64,000 nucleotides of DNA from Russula earlei (Eukaryota > Basidiomycota > Agaricomycetes > Russulales > Russulaceae). The stretch spans positions 62,001 to 126,000 of the forward strand of contig JAGFNK010000043.1 in NCBI GenBank assembly GCA_025769875.1, written 5' to 3'. The position numbers and the translations under genes were made by a program. How positions within the stretch are numbered: position 1 is the first letter of the stretch; each line of letters starts with the position of its first letter. Below are positions 28,064 through 42,077 of the stretch, in pieces. Under the pieces are notes generated by a model that had not been told where the DNA came from, searched no databases, and saw only the letters and a list, made by a program, of their open reading frames with translations.

Positions 28064-31000
28064 CTATAATCCGTACCCAGGGGCGTTCGAGTGCATGTGG
28101 TGATACGCGTATGGTGGCGGATGATGACTGACTACACGCCCGTTCCCATAGCTGTGATGGTGCGGTAGGGATTGATGCGACGGGGGAGGTGCACTGGACA
28201 GCGTTTGTGGTGGAGGATAGCTCTGGTCGACGGCCTCGCCAAAGCCGAGATCCCGGAACATATTGTTCCAATAGCGTAGGTCGTCTGATGGCGTTGATGT
28301 CCGCTGCGGGGGTTGAGCCAATGATGGAGAGTGAGAATAAGCCCCGTTACTATATGATGGCGGACTAGTGTTCCGCACCGGGGGGTTGTGCATTTGATCC
28401 TGGGATGGCACGGGCATGCTAGACGACGTGGGAGAAATCGGGTAGGAAAATGGATGATGAACGGTATTCTGAACATCATCTAGCATTGCCCGGGGATACA
28501 TTCCCGGTGGCGGCGACACCTGCGTGGTTGAAGAAGAAAGCGTGGATTCTCGTCGGTGTGCTGCCGAGACAATTTCTTCAGTGACCTCATCAGCGACACA
28601 AGGGTGTGAACAGAAGCTTACGGCGAGGTTGTCCGTCATCCCATATTTTTGGTTGAGACCTGAATGAGTCTTGCGCAACGAGTTCTCGCAAGAACCGTGC
28701 ATGGTAAGCAGCACTGGTGCATGCTGGAGACAAATGGGACGCTTCCTCGTAAGCATCGGCCGTCTTGGAGATGATCGCGTGAATTTCGCTAGTGGCCCCC
28801 TCATGTAACTCCGCCAGCGTCTTTGAACTACGAAGAAGCTTTCGATTACCGGATGAGTACGGGAGGATGCTGAGAGAAGGGGGATTATCACGCTACCTTC
28901 AACAGGAAGACGGCAGAATATGCCGTCATAACTGTGATGGAATCTTGGCCGTAACGCTGATAAAAATGAGAGATTGAAGAATGGGGAAAGGCAGAAGAGA
29001 CGCTTACGAGCATGCTCATTGAGGCAAAATCGTGGGAGACGATCTGGAGATTGTCCTTGGCGCTCGTGTAGCAGGCTGACAATGCCTGGACGCTGGGGGA
29101 TGTGCGGCTTGACTGAAGAGGGTGAGATCTCAGATGAGATGAGTGGGGAAAACATACGGGAGACATAGCGGCTTGAATGCCGAAACTGTTGAGGAACAGG
29201 CGGACATGCAAACGGAAGAAGCTGAGGAAAGACATGTGGAATGTTTCGCCATTGGCTCGTCGCATTTCGTTGTGCCATGTGTCCATCCACTGCGTCAGCT
29301 TGCCGTTACAATTCCGTAGCAGCACTTCTTTATTGACATCCGTGTGCGCCGCACCGGGTACGCCCTTGTGCAAGTAGAACACGTCCGTCGTCTCTGCCTG
29401 TCATTGACTGTCAACAAAGCCCACCCCTTTCCCAGGCTCACTCACCGCAATTCGCCGCAATTGAACAAATGCGGCAACAATCACGTCCTCAGGACGAATC
29501 GGTGTCCCTCCCTCTTCGTGCCAACTAGACGAATGCCGAACCAGGTCGTCCTGTCAGGGACCCTAACGGTAAGACGACGCCGAGCGATCCAACCCAAGTC
29601 TGAACCCCACCTCTGGAAGCATCCATTGACGTCCCGTTTGGTTGCTCAGGCTGCGGTCGTGCACGAACAATACAAGATAAGTCCGTTCGCGATTACGACG
29701 CTCCCGGAGTTGTAACTCGGTCTCTGTCGGAGGTGGTGGTGACACGTAACGGTTCAGGCCCAATTCGACAGCCATACGGCAAGCCTGCACTACTTGTGAG
29801 AACCTCGCAGGTCACATTACCGCGGAGATCACGTACCAGGCCAATGTACATCCACGTTCGCTGCAAAACCATGAGCCAGGAAGCCAACTATACCCGTGGG
29901 GCACTTACAGTATCTTCCGGTTCTCTCCAATAGGTAAGACAGGCGAAGGCCTGGACCACCTCGACAGACTTCCATTGCTCTGCAAAGGCGCGTACAGCAA
30001 ATTCGTGAGCAAGTTTTTGGCATTGTTTGAACGATTCGGGCTTGAAAAATTTGCAGCCCGCCATGATTAGGACTGTGAAGAGGAAGGGAGACTTGAACCG
30101 AACGTAATCAGGGGTGTGCAATGCAGGATCAAAGAGGTTCACGAAGGGGTTGAGTCGCAAGAAGATCAAGTCAAACAAGACCTTGGCATTAGATTCGTCA
30201 AGGATGCCCGCGGCGACGGGGTCTCTGAGAGTGGGAGGTACGGAAGTGCTCGCTGCGGGAGGGGACCTGGACGAATTGGACCGATCCGATCGAAGGGAGG
30301 TGGCAGGATTCTCGTGTGAAGGATTGAGGATGGTCTTGAAAAAGGAGTGACGCTGGTTCTCCCTGCGGATGAGATCCGCGGGAAACATGCCGTCTGGTTT
30401 TCCTTCGCTTTCGTTCTCCTCCTCATCCGTGGCCGATCGCAATTTGATGTCATGTCGCTCGTCCCCATCGTACGACGCGGGGGGATTGAGGCGAGGGAGG
30501 TCGCTCGAGTAACGCCCGGGAGAACGGGTACGAGGTTCTCCACGACGCATACGCCAGTCGGTTGGGGACATGGATGAGGAAGCCTCCAAGGCTTGAGACT
30601 TCAACTTTGCATTGTTGAGGCCTTTCTCAAGGCGTCTCAACATCTTGGACGCTTCGGACAACCTATATATCGCGATGAGAAAGATGTACGTGATTTGCTG
30701 AAATGAGACCAACTTTGAGCCCGGCTTTCGGCCCCGCCTGTGCCTCTCGAACACACACCTGAGCGAGTGAGATGGATGATGGTACGGTCAGAGGTGGGAT
30801 GAATGCATACTCGACGCCGGTGCGCCTACATCGTTGACAGGGTTGAGAACCGTCTTCAGCACCAACACATTTCATCTGATCAGCGGTTGATGAGCATCAA
30901 ATTTCGGCACGACAATAGAGCGATGACGCCAACTTTAGCAGCTCGGCATACAGTGCAAGCCCGGGCACCTCTGACGACAGGAGTTTTACCACTAAGGAAG

Positions 31001-31116
31001 GGAGAGAATTGAGGGGACCGGTAGGGATATGAATGGCAGGATAGGACGACGTACGAGGACTTTGCTTGTTGATCGTCCTGATGGTCAGCGGGGGCAGTAT
31101 CTGGGGGGGAATCCAT
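28064..31116 (-). CDS. Zn2Cys6 fungal transcription factor
   Basis: Begins at Met 31116. The binuclear zinc cluster is assembled over several exons: ACTVCRAAK | MKCVGAEDGSQPCQRCRRTGVE | CVFERHRRGRKPGSK, i.e. CX2CX6CX9CX2CX6C followed by a basic linker and a helical dimerisation stretch (LSEASKMLRRLEKGLNNAK). A large exon (about 30660-29925) leads into the fungal-specific transcription-factor domain: VLFDLIFLRLNPFVNLFDP, AFACLTYWREPED, RTWMYIGL | ACRMAVELGLNRY and NRERTYLVLFVHDRSLSNQTGR. The domain continues through RIAAETTDVFYLHKG, RRANGETFHMSFLSFF and a conserved SHDFASMSMLV region. The C-terminus (28500-28064) is Pro/Ser/His-rich, typical of activation regions. At least ten exons; those between 29560 and 28600 were not all resolved. 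Target genes cannot be inferred from the neighbourhood. Confidence 0.85.
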
Positions 31117-32761
31117 TTTGCAGACGAAGGAGAGCCGGGAGTGTGTGTGACAACCGGAGAGAAAAGGAAGGGAGGGGTGCTGACGGCGGGGGTGGATAAA
31201 TGCCCCCAAGGGTGGAGACGTTCCAGGGGGAAGGGGCGGTAAGTGAAATTGTTCAAGGTCGAGGAAGCAGGAAGGACATCCGGGAGTGAAGGGGGAACCC
31301 GAGCTGTGATCTGACCTGACCTGACTTGCCAGACCAGACAGAAAGTGGACCTGACCTGACCAAAGCAACAGCCAAAGCGCTAACCAACCGGCGAATTTCC
31401 CTTTCAAGTTGCCGGCCGGCTCCTCTCGAGAGGAGAGCCTCGACAACCTCTCCTCGCTGCAGAATGCCTTCACTTCTCACTCCCCTTTAGAATCCCTCCC
31501 CCGAAGACCTCCTCAATCCCCATTGCTGATAAATCTATGCGCTCGCACCTCGACTCCGCGGCCGGTGACCCTGTCGCGATTTTCATCACATGTGAGATAA
31601 CGATGACGGTTGAAGAACCAGAAAAGGAACATGATCATGTAATCAACCCAACCCGCCGGAGCCACTGCACGCCTTTTCCTTTGAGCTGCTTTACAGCACG
31701 ATGCGATGGCGGTTTCCCTTTGTCGCTTCGCCGAGAGAGGGAGGAAATGATCTCACTTACTAATGCAACGCTGGAAAAGGCATGCGGATAGCGTCGAGTT
31801 CAATCCCCGGGCCATCGTCAGTCCGATGAACATTCAACGCCCCCGCGCCCGGCCGCCATCCATCCATAAAATTTTGAGCTGTCCCGCCTACCGCGTAAAA
31901 GACCGGCACCTAAAGCTGTTGCCGGGCGGTCTAACCCGTCCGCATGTCCACCCACGATTCCCACCCAGTTCGGTCCTCCCGGCTTTTATTCATTTGTCCC
32001 CCCTCATTCTGTGATGAGTGACATTCGACCTCGTTCGTGTGTCGAGTGAACCCCGGACCCCGGTTTCGGGTTTACAATCTGCCTCCAGCTGGATTAATCA
32101 ATTTCACCCTTCAAGCGCCCCGTGTCACCAAATGAGCCACTCCCGGGAAACAGAATCTTCCTGTGGGAACAATCCGATCCATCTACCTTTCACGCCCGGC
32201 TGCGCGCCTCTTTTCTCTCAGCCACCCTACGAAAAAAATAACCGGCGAAAACGATCAGGCGCCACGGGTGAACCTGCTGCCGTCTCTTTCCCGAACTCTA
32301 GATAATCATCAGCTTCGCTGTCTGTGAAAACGTAAACTTTATTTCACAAGGTGGCTCGCAATTATCCCATCCCTGGCGTGCGCGCGGCGAGAGGGCTCAC
32401 TCTTGCCTCTCTCAGCAGTCATCAGGTGTCCACTGACTTGACGCCATTCCTTTTCAATGCAGAGTGGCGAGATCAGTGGCCCCGACAATTTTGGCAGGGT
32501 GGAGGCAGGAGAAGAAAAAAAAGACATGGCGTATTCCTGTTACATAACCACTTAAGATCCTCGACTCCTGTGAAGGGCGCAGAGGCGTTTTCTGACGGCA
32601 TACTGCTTGCCCATCTTCATATTTCAACTACGGTGGAACCTCGCAGTAAACATCTAGAGCTGAACGAAAACAGGAAGGTCTATGTATCTTAATGAGGTCA
32701 GCCACCATGTTCTGCAAAAAGGATGGGCGCACGTCGACATTGGCCCAAAATGTTGAAACTC
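31117..32761. other. Gene-poor stretch of 1.6 kb
   Basis: No supported gene. It contains the transcription factor's 5' region and small unrelated open frames. At about 31305-31365 there are clustered TGACC pentamers (TGACCTGACCTGACT and again GGACCTGACCTGACC). Confidence 0.5.
31309..31365. repeat. TGACC pentamer clusters upstream of the Zn2Cys6 gene
   Basis: Two short clusters of TGACC direct repeats about 35 bp apart, 190-250 bp upstream of the transcription factor's start codon. Could be a promoter element or simple sequence. Confidence 0.6.
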
Positions 32762-35700
32762 TTATACTCCACCCCCTGCGGCGATCCAAATTAAGCCTGC
32801 CACTCTCCGCTGGCCCACGTACGGTGATTCTCGGGAATGATCATGAGGTACCGTTTCCGAAGTAGCCGGAGCGGGTTCCTCCGGGAGCCATTCGGCGGTG
32901 CCGAACAACGAACGACTGATGGCAAGCAGACTCTCGAGCGTGTCCACCAGGTGTGCCAACACCTCGCCTTCTGCGGCCGTATACGCGTGGGACAGCCCGA
33001 GCGTCCGTGGCGATTGGCGCATTGATTCGGCGACGCTAGAGATCAGTGTGGTGTGCGCATGCCGAGCGGAAGGGAGGAATTGCGGAAGCGGCTGGCGCGC
33101 CCGGAAGGCGTGTTCACAGGCGTACAGCGAGATGCATATACAGGATACCTGAGAGGATGTGGCCTCGTGCATCAGGAACTGGTCATTTAGTCATCGGATG
33201 GGACACTTGCGTACAAACTCGCGCCGGTCGTTCACGACCCCCGATATGGCTTCTCTTACAGGGATATGTTCCCTTATCGTCCGGAGGCCAGTCAAGACGT
33301 CCAGGGTCGCTTGCAAGGAACTAATGGCATTGCAATATTGCATCGTGGGTTTCTGCAGGGTAATTTACGTGAGGGCTTGGGTGTTCTGGCCGAATGGACA
33401 GTCGCACGCACAGGTAACAGACTCATTTCATCGCGAAGCGCTACGATAAGACGCGATAAACGAATCACAGAGTTGCGTATTTCCAGCTCGAGCTTTTGCG
33501 ACCGTCTTCTATCGCAGGCGCTAAGCGTCAAATTACGTTTGAATAAGTCCCTGTTTCTGTATGATCAGAAGAACCCAATGCCCATCAAATGGCTACATGA
33601 AACATACCGGCTGAGCGCCAGGTACAGCTGACTCAACAAGCCAACACAACGGCTCGTGTTTCGCAAGAACAACATCTGAGTGGTACGTGGTCAGTCAGAG
33701 ACTGCGGTCGCACCGGTCCATTGGGAATTCACCCTGCAATGTTTAGGGAAGACCAAGGTGTTCATCACAAGAGCTGCCAAAACACCCGCAGTAATCATCG
33801 TCGCTCTCCAGGCTGCCAGTACTGAACACGGCGTCAGGTTTGGGCGTACATGTAGAACGTGGAGTGCACACCAATGATCCGCGTGTCGCTGGTGCTATCA
33901 AAATAACGGACAAAAGCTATCGGTGGCAACGTTACAGACCTACATTCACGACAAGGTTAGAGTTCGAGACTATCCTGCAATGAGGAGCATACTCACGCGA
34001 CAACACCTATGGAAGACACCCCCGTTCTGGTGATCAACCAACTGATGGGAACGTCAGCAAACTATCACGATTTGAGAAATGTCTCCCTTCGAAAAATGAC
34101 TTAGTTCACACGAACCGTCATCATCACAACGAGACCGTATGGATTCGTACGGCACATCAACCAGGTCTGAAAAATCCATGATTGTTGGAAATTCAATGCC
34201 TGGCATCACTCACAATGTACGCGTACATGGCTCCCAATATTGTACCGACCTACACAAAAAATAAGGGTAAAACGCTCGGCTGGACTGTGTAGCCTAGACG
34301 CACGATGCGAAGGCCTGCCACTCGCCAAGTTGCCCCAGTATTCGTTTCCAGCACCCACACATAGCTGATTATCATCCATTGTCCGTGTGCTTGGACAAAC
34401 CATCTTTGACCTTCCCACACAAATGAAGGGGCAATTGTTTCACGTGAGACTCAAATCCTACCTGTGCTTCCTGTCGGCAAGAATGACGGCAGGCTCAGTA
34501 ACATCACACCCATTGAGTTTTTTACCGCGTGTTGCAGGTGGCTAGAGTGCCTGACAGCTCGAACACATCCGGCCAATAGAAATCGGAGACGGGTTATTCT
34601 TGGCCCATAGATCATACTTCGAAGTCGCAGGGATTGTTTGCTAGTGAATGTGTAATCATGAGGAGATATCGGAGCGGATTGGTTAGATTCCCTCCATCTG
34701 ACAAGTTCAGAAAGACCCTCCCGAGCCTCTGCCATACTCAGTTTGTGTTCATCTTCGAAGCGTTCTGGGTCGTTATCATCGGCCATAACGCGATCCCGGT
34801 CATCGTGGATAATGGTTGGAGGAGCAATGCCTAACCACGCTCTTGAAATGTGCGGAAACCATAAGCGAGTGCGAGAGGTATTATGAAGATCGATAACTTT
34901 ATCGACGACAAGCAATGCGCTGTGCATCTCATTGGCCATCTGGACAACAGGCTTTATTTCATCTGAAATATTTCTGAAGGCAAAGACATACCTCCATGAG
35001 TGAGACAAGGAAGAGGGATTGGTCAGAGGCTTGCATGGCTAGCTCCACATGATCATGTTTTTTCGCGTCGTCATTCGTACCCTGGAATAGAATGGCAAAT
35101 TCCTTCTTCGCCACATTCTGCGCTTGTTCGAGTTGATTCAGTAATTGAGTTGTTGTCTCCTTATTGGAAGGTTTCGGCCCTGATTCACTTGAGGTCCGTT
35201 CAAACACAAACAACAGTGTCGCTTCGACATGTTTCATCGACTGTAGAATCACCTGCCCGAGATTTGTTGCTGGCATCGTTGCTGGATGTAATGACTTCTC
35301 TTCGCGACTTCTTCTCGTTTGTGAACTACCCCACGATAATTCTCTGCGCACATTCTCTACTACTCCAATGAGGGGTTTGATAGACTTAACTGAGGACGGG
35401 CTCAAAACTTCTCTGAGAATAAAAAGCAAATAAACTCACCACTTATTCGACCAAGCCGAAGTTCGAAAGCAGCAATCGAATAAGCGAAGTCGAGTTGAAC
35501 AGATTCAGCAAGTAGTTCATTGAGAAGACGTTGGCGTATCGAGAAATTTACTCCATCGGGACCAAAAGTCTCCTCCACGGATATCCGAAAGGCAATCATG
35601 AAGCTTCGAAAACGCAGTGGCAACTGTTCTGGCAAGGTGGGTCGAAAACCAGCGTAGGAACAGGATGTTGCTGACGAGGCATATCGATGCCGCTGACAGC

Positions 35701-36283
35701 GTCATCCAGATAAAGAAAGTGGCGGAATGGACTGATCCCTGTTCATCTGGCGTTCGGTCTACGAGCATGCGGGTCACGATTGGAATACACTAACGCTCGA
35801 AATACCAGGATCGGTGGTAAGAAGCCAAATGGATAGAAAGCATGATATACGGGCGGAAAGTTGCAGCCGAGGTAACCGGCTTTTCGCCCAACCAGCTAAG
35901 GCGCAGTGAGTATAGGAAGACTCAGGAAATTGAGGATGAAGCCCACCAACGAAGGATATAAAGACAAGGAAGATAGCTGGGATGGTCCTCGAAGAGGCAG
36001 AATGATCGGGCCTCAAGGAAGCGAGGTATCTTGCCAAAGTGGAAAGACCAATGCCAAAGAAGGCTCCCATTATGTTGAGAATGGTGGCCTCCAGATGTTG
36101 GGCAAGCGTTTCCTGTGCGGAAAAGACGAGTTCCTTAAGGGTAAGAAGCAAAAAGGCAGTGGGTCCACCGAATCGGGACCAGGATTTGACGACGAGGACG
36201 AAAGAACATAGAAAGGTTGAAAGTAAGCGAGCAAGAACGCGTCGTGTAAAGAAGACAGAAATCCGAGTCAAAAGGTGGGCCAT
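32762..36283 (-). CDS. DUF2421 / FUSC-type multi-pass membrane protein
   Basis: A large gene of many exons, start at Met 36283, stop at 32762. The product has an N-terminal hydrophobic region (LLSTFLCSFVLVVKSW, FGGPTAFLLLTLKELVFSA, LEATILNIMGAFFGIGLSTL, TIPAIFLVFISFVGGL), a long hydrophilic middle (35400-34650: HVEATLLFVFE, VVDKVIDLHNTSR, ARFP-like loops) and a second hydrophobic half. The latter has the FUSC-like block WMIISYVWVLETNTGATWRV at about 34395-34320, then a C-terminal cytoplasmic region (HAYTAAEGEVLAHLVDTLES). This two-block plan with ATWR motif is that of fungal DUF2421/brefeldin-A-sensitivity (Bre4-like) proteins, related to aromatic-acid exporters and aluminium-activated malate transporters. 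Exon borders in 34200-33200 were not resolved and frame integrity there is unverified. Divergent from MYO2 (146 bp). Confidence 0.65.
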
Positions 36284-36429
36284 TCCAAGCGGGAGGTGAG
36301 AACATTGGAGGAGGTGGAGCAGAGCGCAGGGGAATCAGGTGGCCGTGTGAAAGGACTGGTAATTAATTGAAAGGTGTGTCGGACGGAATGCTTGACGCGT
36401 CAAGCAGTCATCACGACCACGCCTGCCCC

Positions 36430-39400
36430 ATGGCAGAAAACATTTACAGCAAGGGAACCAGGGTCTGGTTCACAGATAAAGAACAGGGTTGGATATCGGC
36501 TGAGGTCACAAATATCGTCAGAACATCGGATGATAAAATAAAACTTACCTTTGTCGATGAACGGGGCAAGGTCAGTTCTCGCGTCCCTTTTTTTTATCAC
36601 CGACACAAACCCTGACCGCCTCGGCTCGAATCATCGTTTCAGGAAATCATCGTAGATACTACTGTCAAGGCTGTCAGGGACGGCCACGACGATCTGCCAC
36701 CTTTACGAAATCCACCTCTACTAGAGACAGCTGATGATCTTGCTACGCTATCGCATCTTAATGAACCCTCAGGTGCGCTTCATCCGCCTGATTGGTAGTC
36801 GCTTTCTTCAATATTCCTCCAGTCCTTCACACCATTCGGAACCGCTATGCACAGCATAGTATCTACACTTATAGCGGTATTGTTTTGATTGCCATGAACC
36901 CCTTTCAACGCGTCACCCAGTATAGCCCCGAGATTATTCAGGCGTACAGTGGACGAAAGCGAGGAGAACTTGAACCCCACCTATTTGCTATTGCAGAGGA
37001 TGCGTATACTGCGATGAGGAAAGAGGGCATTGGTCAGACAATTATTGTTTCTGGAGAAAGGTATGTGGCATAATTTTGACAGCAAGTCAAGTTGAACGGG
37101 ATATTCTAGTGGGGCAGGGAAAACAGAATCTGTGCGTGTCTCGCATAATCCACTTTGCCTGGTCACTCAACGTTGTGCAGGCGAAATATATAATGCGTTA
37201 CCTTGCATCTATTAATCCCCCTGATTCGAACGCAAAGACAAGAACAAAGCTCTCTTTAGACGAATCGAGCGAAGTAGAGCGCCAAATTTTGGCTACCAAT
37301 CCTGTCCTGGAGGCGTTTGGCAATGCAAAGACTACACGGAATGACAACTCCTCTCGGTTCGGCAAGTATATCCAGGTTCGTGTTATATGTGATTAGCGTG
37401 CCATGTACCCAGAATTTTCCTTCTAGATTCTCTTTGACGGAAGACAAGAGATTGTCGGTGCAAGAATCCGTACCTACCTTCTGGAACGTTCCCGCATTGT
37501 TTTTCAGCCGTTGACGGAACGCAACTATCATATCTTCTACCAACTATGCGCCGGCGCACCTCTGAAGGAACGGAAGGATCTCGGCTTGGACACTGATATC
37601 ACCAAGTTTCACTACTTGAGGCAAGGTGGCTCTCAATCCACTCCCATTCCTGGCATCGATGACGCGGAGGAGTTTCGTACAACTCAGCAGGCCCTCTCAA
37701 CTATCGGTATATCTGTCGAACAGCAATGGGCTGTCTTTCGCCTTCTATCAGCCCTGCTTCATCTCGGGAACGTCAAGATCTCGCAGTCGCGGTCGGATGC
37801 TGCCATGGATGAAAATGACCCAGAACTTTTGCTGGCTACGCGCTTTCTAGGTATTGACAAGGCGGAGTTCAAGAAATGGACCATCAAAAAACAAATTACT
37901 ACGCGTTCGGAGAAGATCATCACAGCTCTCAACCCTGCACAGGCAACTGTTGTCCGGGACTCAGTTGCAAAGTTCGTCTATGTATGTCTTTTCGAGTGGC
38001 TCGTTGCCATCGTCAATGAGAGCTTGGCCGGAGAGAACGGCGAGGCGGAGAAACGCGCCGAGATGTTCATCGGTGTTCTCGATATTTATGGTTTCGAGCA
38101 CTTCCAGAAGGTAACATTACCCATCTATTTTTGTGTGGAGCCGGCTTTATGACATGACCCTTTCTTCAGAATTCCTTTGAGCAGTTCAGCATTAACTACG
38201 CTAATGAGAAGCTACAACAGGAAGTCAGTGAAAATTCATGCTTTATCCATCCATCATCTGATAACCTGGGCAGTTTAATGCGCACGTATTCAAACTCGAA
38301 CAAGAAGAATACCTTAAGGAGGAGATTCACTGGAAGTTCATTGAATTTTCTGACAATCAACCTTGCATCGATGTCATAGAAGGCAAGTTGGGCGTGCTGG
38401 CGATTTTGGATGAGGAGTCCCGTCTTCCGGCCGGAACGGATATATCGTTTCTCCAGAAGCTCTATGCTCAGGTTGCAAAGCCCGAGACGAAAGATGTGTT
38501 CAAAAAGCCTCGGTTTGGCAACACAGCCTTCACTATCGCCCACTACGCCCTTGATGTTACGTATGAAGCTGAAGGATTTTTGGAGAAGAATCGGGACACT
38601 GTTCCCGACGAACACATGACTCTTCTGGCATCGACAAGGAATGCGTTCCTTCGAGAAGTGCTGGACGCTGCTCTGGCCTCGGTTAAGTCCCCAGACAGCC
38701 CTCTACCCAGTTCTCCGGCCGTCTCAGATATGAGCGGGGCTTCTCGTCGGCATTCCCTCATCCCTGATCCTGGGCGAACTTCCTTGGTAAATTCAGCAGT
38801 GCCCAGCCCCAGGCGCCCCGGCGCAGCTCCACGGAAGCCCACTCAAGCTTCTATCTTTAAGGCTTCTTTAACTAGCTTGATGGAAACGCTCAGTATCACG
38901 AATGTCCACTACATTCGATGTATCAAACCGAACGAGCAAAAGGAAGCCTGGAAATTTGTCCCTCAACAAGTTCTGGGCCAACTTCGTGCTTGCGGTGTAC
39001 TCGAGACCATTCGAATTAGTTGTGCTGGTTACCCGACACGATGGACCTACGAGGAGTTCGCTGAACGGTTTGTTGTTATTCCATCCTTGATTTTCACATG
39101 TGACCCACAGTGCGCAGGTATTACATGCTAGTACCGTCTTCTCAGTGGGGTCCAATGATCCAGAACTTGGAACTGAATGACCTCTGTTCACTCATCTTAG
39201 AGAGGACGATCAATGACCCCGATAAATCTCAGAACGGAAAGACCAAGATATTCTTCCGTGCTGGCATGCTTGCTGCCCTTGAAACATTAAGGGCTGATAG
39301 GCTCAATGCTATGGTCACTGTAGTTCAAAAGAATATGCGGCGGCATATTTGTATGAAGCGCTACCGTGAGATGCGGATCGCCGCCATCAGGATTCAGACG

Positions 39401-42077
39401 TGGTGGCGTGGGATCATGGCAAAGCGCTTCGTGGCTCAACTTCGTCGGGAGAAAACCTGCCATTCGGTTCCAAAGGGCAGCGCGGCGATACGTACAGAGG
39501 AAACGCTTCAGGGACGTTCGAACAGCCATTGTACGCTTCCAGAGCCGTATGTAACAATATCTCCCCCCTTATTTTTCATTCTGATGGCCAACATTCCGAT
39601 TAGGAATACGGGGCGTGCAAGCTCGTCGCGCGTACAAGGAACGACGTCAAACCCAAGCCGCCACACTTTTGCAAAGCCTGTTCCGCGGAGTGTATGTCGT
39701 CATGCCACCTCTAATGCGCTATACTGACGGATATCTCTAGTCTTGTTCGAAGAACTTTCCGTTCGGACGTCCGCCATGTCATCTATTTACAATCCTGCCT
39801 TCGCAGGAGGTTGGCCCGCAGGCAACTCAAAGCCCTCAGAGCCGAAGCCCGTTCGGTCTCCAAGTTCAAGGAGATTTCTTACCGTCTGGAGAATAAGGTC
39901 TTTGAACTCACACAGACGCTACAGACGCGAACAGAGGAGAAAAATGAAGTGGCTGCTAGACTTGCTGCAGTTGAACTCCAGCTCAAGTCATGGATCGCCC
40001 GGCACGAAGAAGTCGATGGACGTGCGAAGCAGCTCACTTCAGATCTTATTGCATCCCAGGCAGCGCTGACTCGTCGTGATGAACTTCTCCGCCAAAAGGA
40101 AGCTATTGAAAAGCGCCTTGAGGAAGCAATCGCCACTGTCCAAGAGCGGGAACAAACAATCCGCAAGCTTGAGGACGACCTGATGCGCCAGGCTTTGGAA
40201 CTTGAGCAACGTGCCAAACAGGCCGACAGCTTACCTATTCGTACCGCAGAGGACAGCTCCGTCATCCTTACGCTTAAGAATGAGGTCAGCAGCTTACGCG
40301 AGCAACTCAACCGTGCACATGCCCTTCAATCCCTCACCCGGGGTGCGCGGGATCCACCAGTGTCTCCCACATTCGCGCCCACACTACGCCAACTGGATAA
40401 TGCGGCACCTGAGGAGGTTAATGGTTCAAGTCGCGGGCACTCCCCCGTAGTACGGCATCAACGACGACACAGTTCAGCCGGTGTCTATGCATTAGGCGTC
40501 GATGACAACCGTACCTCCGTGGATGAATTAATGTCGTTTGTAAAACGCTCACAGGTTACGAATCCCCGCGCAGTTTCCGTGGCATACAACGGTGAAGAGG
40601 GACTCCCGCGCATGCGTGGTACAAATGGTCTATCGGATATCTACGACGATCCCGCGGAAGAGAAGATACGTCTTCTCCAAGACATCCGTAATCTCGATGA
40701 GGACGTCTTGGCGGGCCTCATCAAGGGTCTTAAGATCCCCCTACCAAGCTTGACGAATCCATCAGCTGTCAAAGAGATATTGTTCCCCGCAAATCTCATC
40801 AGTCTAGTTACAAACGAGATGTGGAAATATGGATTAATACCCGAGAGCGAACGGTTCCTTGCAAACGTTATGCAAACGGTACAAGCTCACGTGATGGTTA
40901 GTGTTCACCCTCCCGGTAATTAGATCCTCCCTTTGACACCTTTTCAGACTTTCAATGGTGAAGATGCCATTATTCCTGGTATTTTCTGGTTGTCGAACGT
41001 CCATGAAATGCTCTCTTTCATCTGTGTGGCCGAATCAGACATGTTGCAGGGCATCGGGCCTGGTGAGGAGAATGCCGTGCGCCCCTTCGACTGGTCCGAC
41101 TATGAGCGCTTGGTGTCCGTCGTGAAACACGATTTGGACAGCTTGGAATACAACATATACCACACATGGATGACGGAAACGAAGAAGAAACTCACGAAAA
41201 TGGTCATCCCTGCGCTCATCGAGAGCCAGTCCTTACCAGGTTTCATCGCAAGTGATGGAGGAGGACGTTTGTTTAACCGTGTCTTCAATTCCCATAGCCA
41301 GCCAGCGTTCAGCATGGACGACATCCTCAACCTGCTGAACAAGGTGTGGAAGAGTCTGAAGAGTTATTACATGGAAGAGAGCGTCGTGCAACAAGTAGTG
41401 ACAGAACTCCTCAAGCTGGTCGGTGTAACCAGCTTCAATGACCTTCTCATGCGAAGAAACTTTTCCTCTTGGAAGCGCGGTTGGTTCCCTTACCTTACGA
41501 ATACTCGGATCCTTCTCAAGTCTTACCAACCCCGTTCTTTCCAGCGATGCAAATCCAATACAACATCACGCGGATAGAAGAATGGTGCAAGTCTCATGAC
41601 ATGCCGGAGGGTACACTACAGTTGGAACACTTGATGCAAGCGACAAAATTGTTGCAACTCAAGAAGGTCGGTGACTTTCTCAAATTCTTTGGCTATGTTG
41701 AACCCACCGAATACTCATAGGCGACGGCTGAAGACATTGAGATCATTTACGACGTTTGTTGGATGCTGAGTCCCATGCAAATTCAACGTATGTGCACGAA
41801 CTATTACGTAGCTGACTACGAGGTGCGTTTGACGGCATTGGACAGCTATGGCACTTGACTAACCGAAATTTAGAATCCTATTTCACCCGAGATTTTGCGT
41901 ATTGTCGCGTCGCGCGTGATTGCGAATGACCGCAATGACCATCTTTTATTACCAGAGGCAGAAGAAGTTGGCCCATACGAGCTACCCTTACCAAGGGAGG
42001 TGAACGGGCTAGAGACCTACGTGCCTGCTTATCTTAACGTCTCCCATCTTCGTCGACTTGCCGCGCTGGTCGCATAA
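36430..42077 (+). CDS. MYO2: Class V myosin heavy chain (one apparent extra base)
   Basis: Actin motor for organelle and vesicle transport in polarised growth. Sixteen exons from Met 36430 to stop 42077; expected about 1630 residues. Order: SH3-like N-terminus ([17 protein letters not shown]), motor with [25 protein letters not shown], the P-loop [10 protein letters not shown] split over a 22-nt exon (37110-37131), switch [12 protein letters not shown], relay [19 protein letters not shown], then CIKPNEQK and [16 protein letters not shown]. Six IQ-like motifs follow ([29 protein letters not shown] and others), then coiled coil from about 39860, and the cargo-binding DIL domain ([36 protein letters not shown]). 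At about 39450-39455 an extra A in GAGAAAACC throws the IQ region out of frame; total exon length is 4891 nt, one more than a multiple of three. Confidence 0.95.

Noticed and set aside
31409..32692. Several plus-strand frames of 60-113 codons
   Set aside because: No conserved motif, no splice pattern and no neighbour context.
36039..36299. Plus-strand frame in the DUF2421 gene
   Set aside because: It is antisense to clear transmembrane coding sequence.
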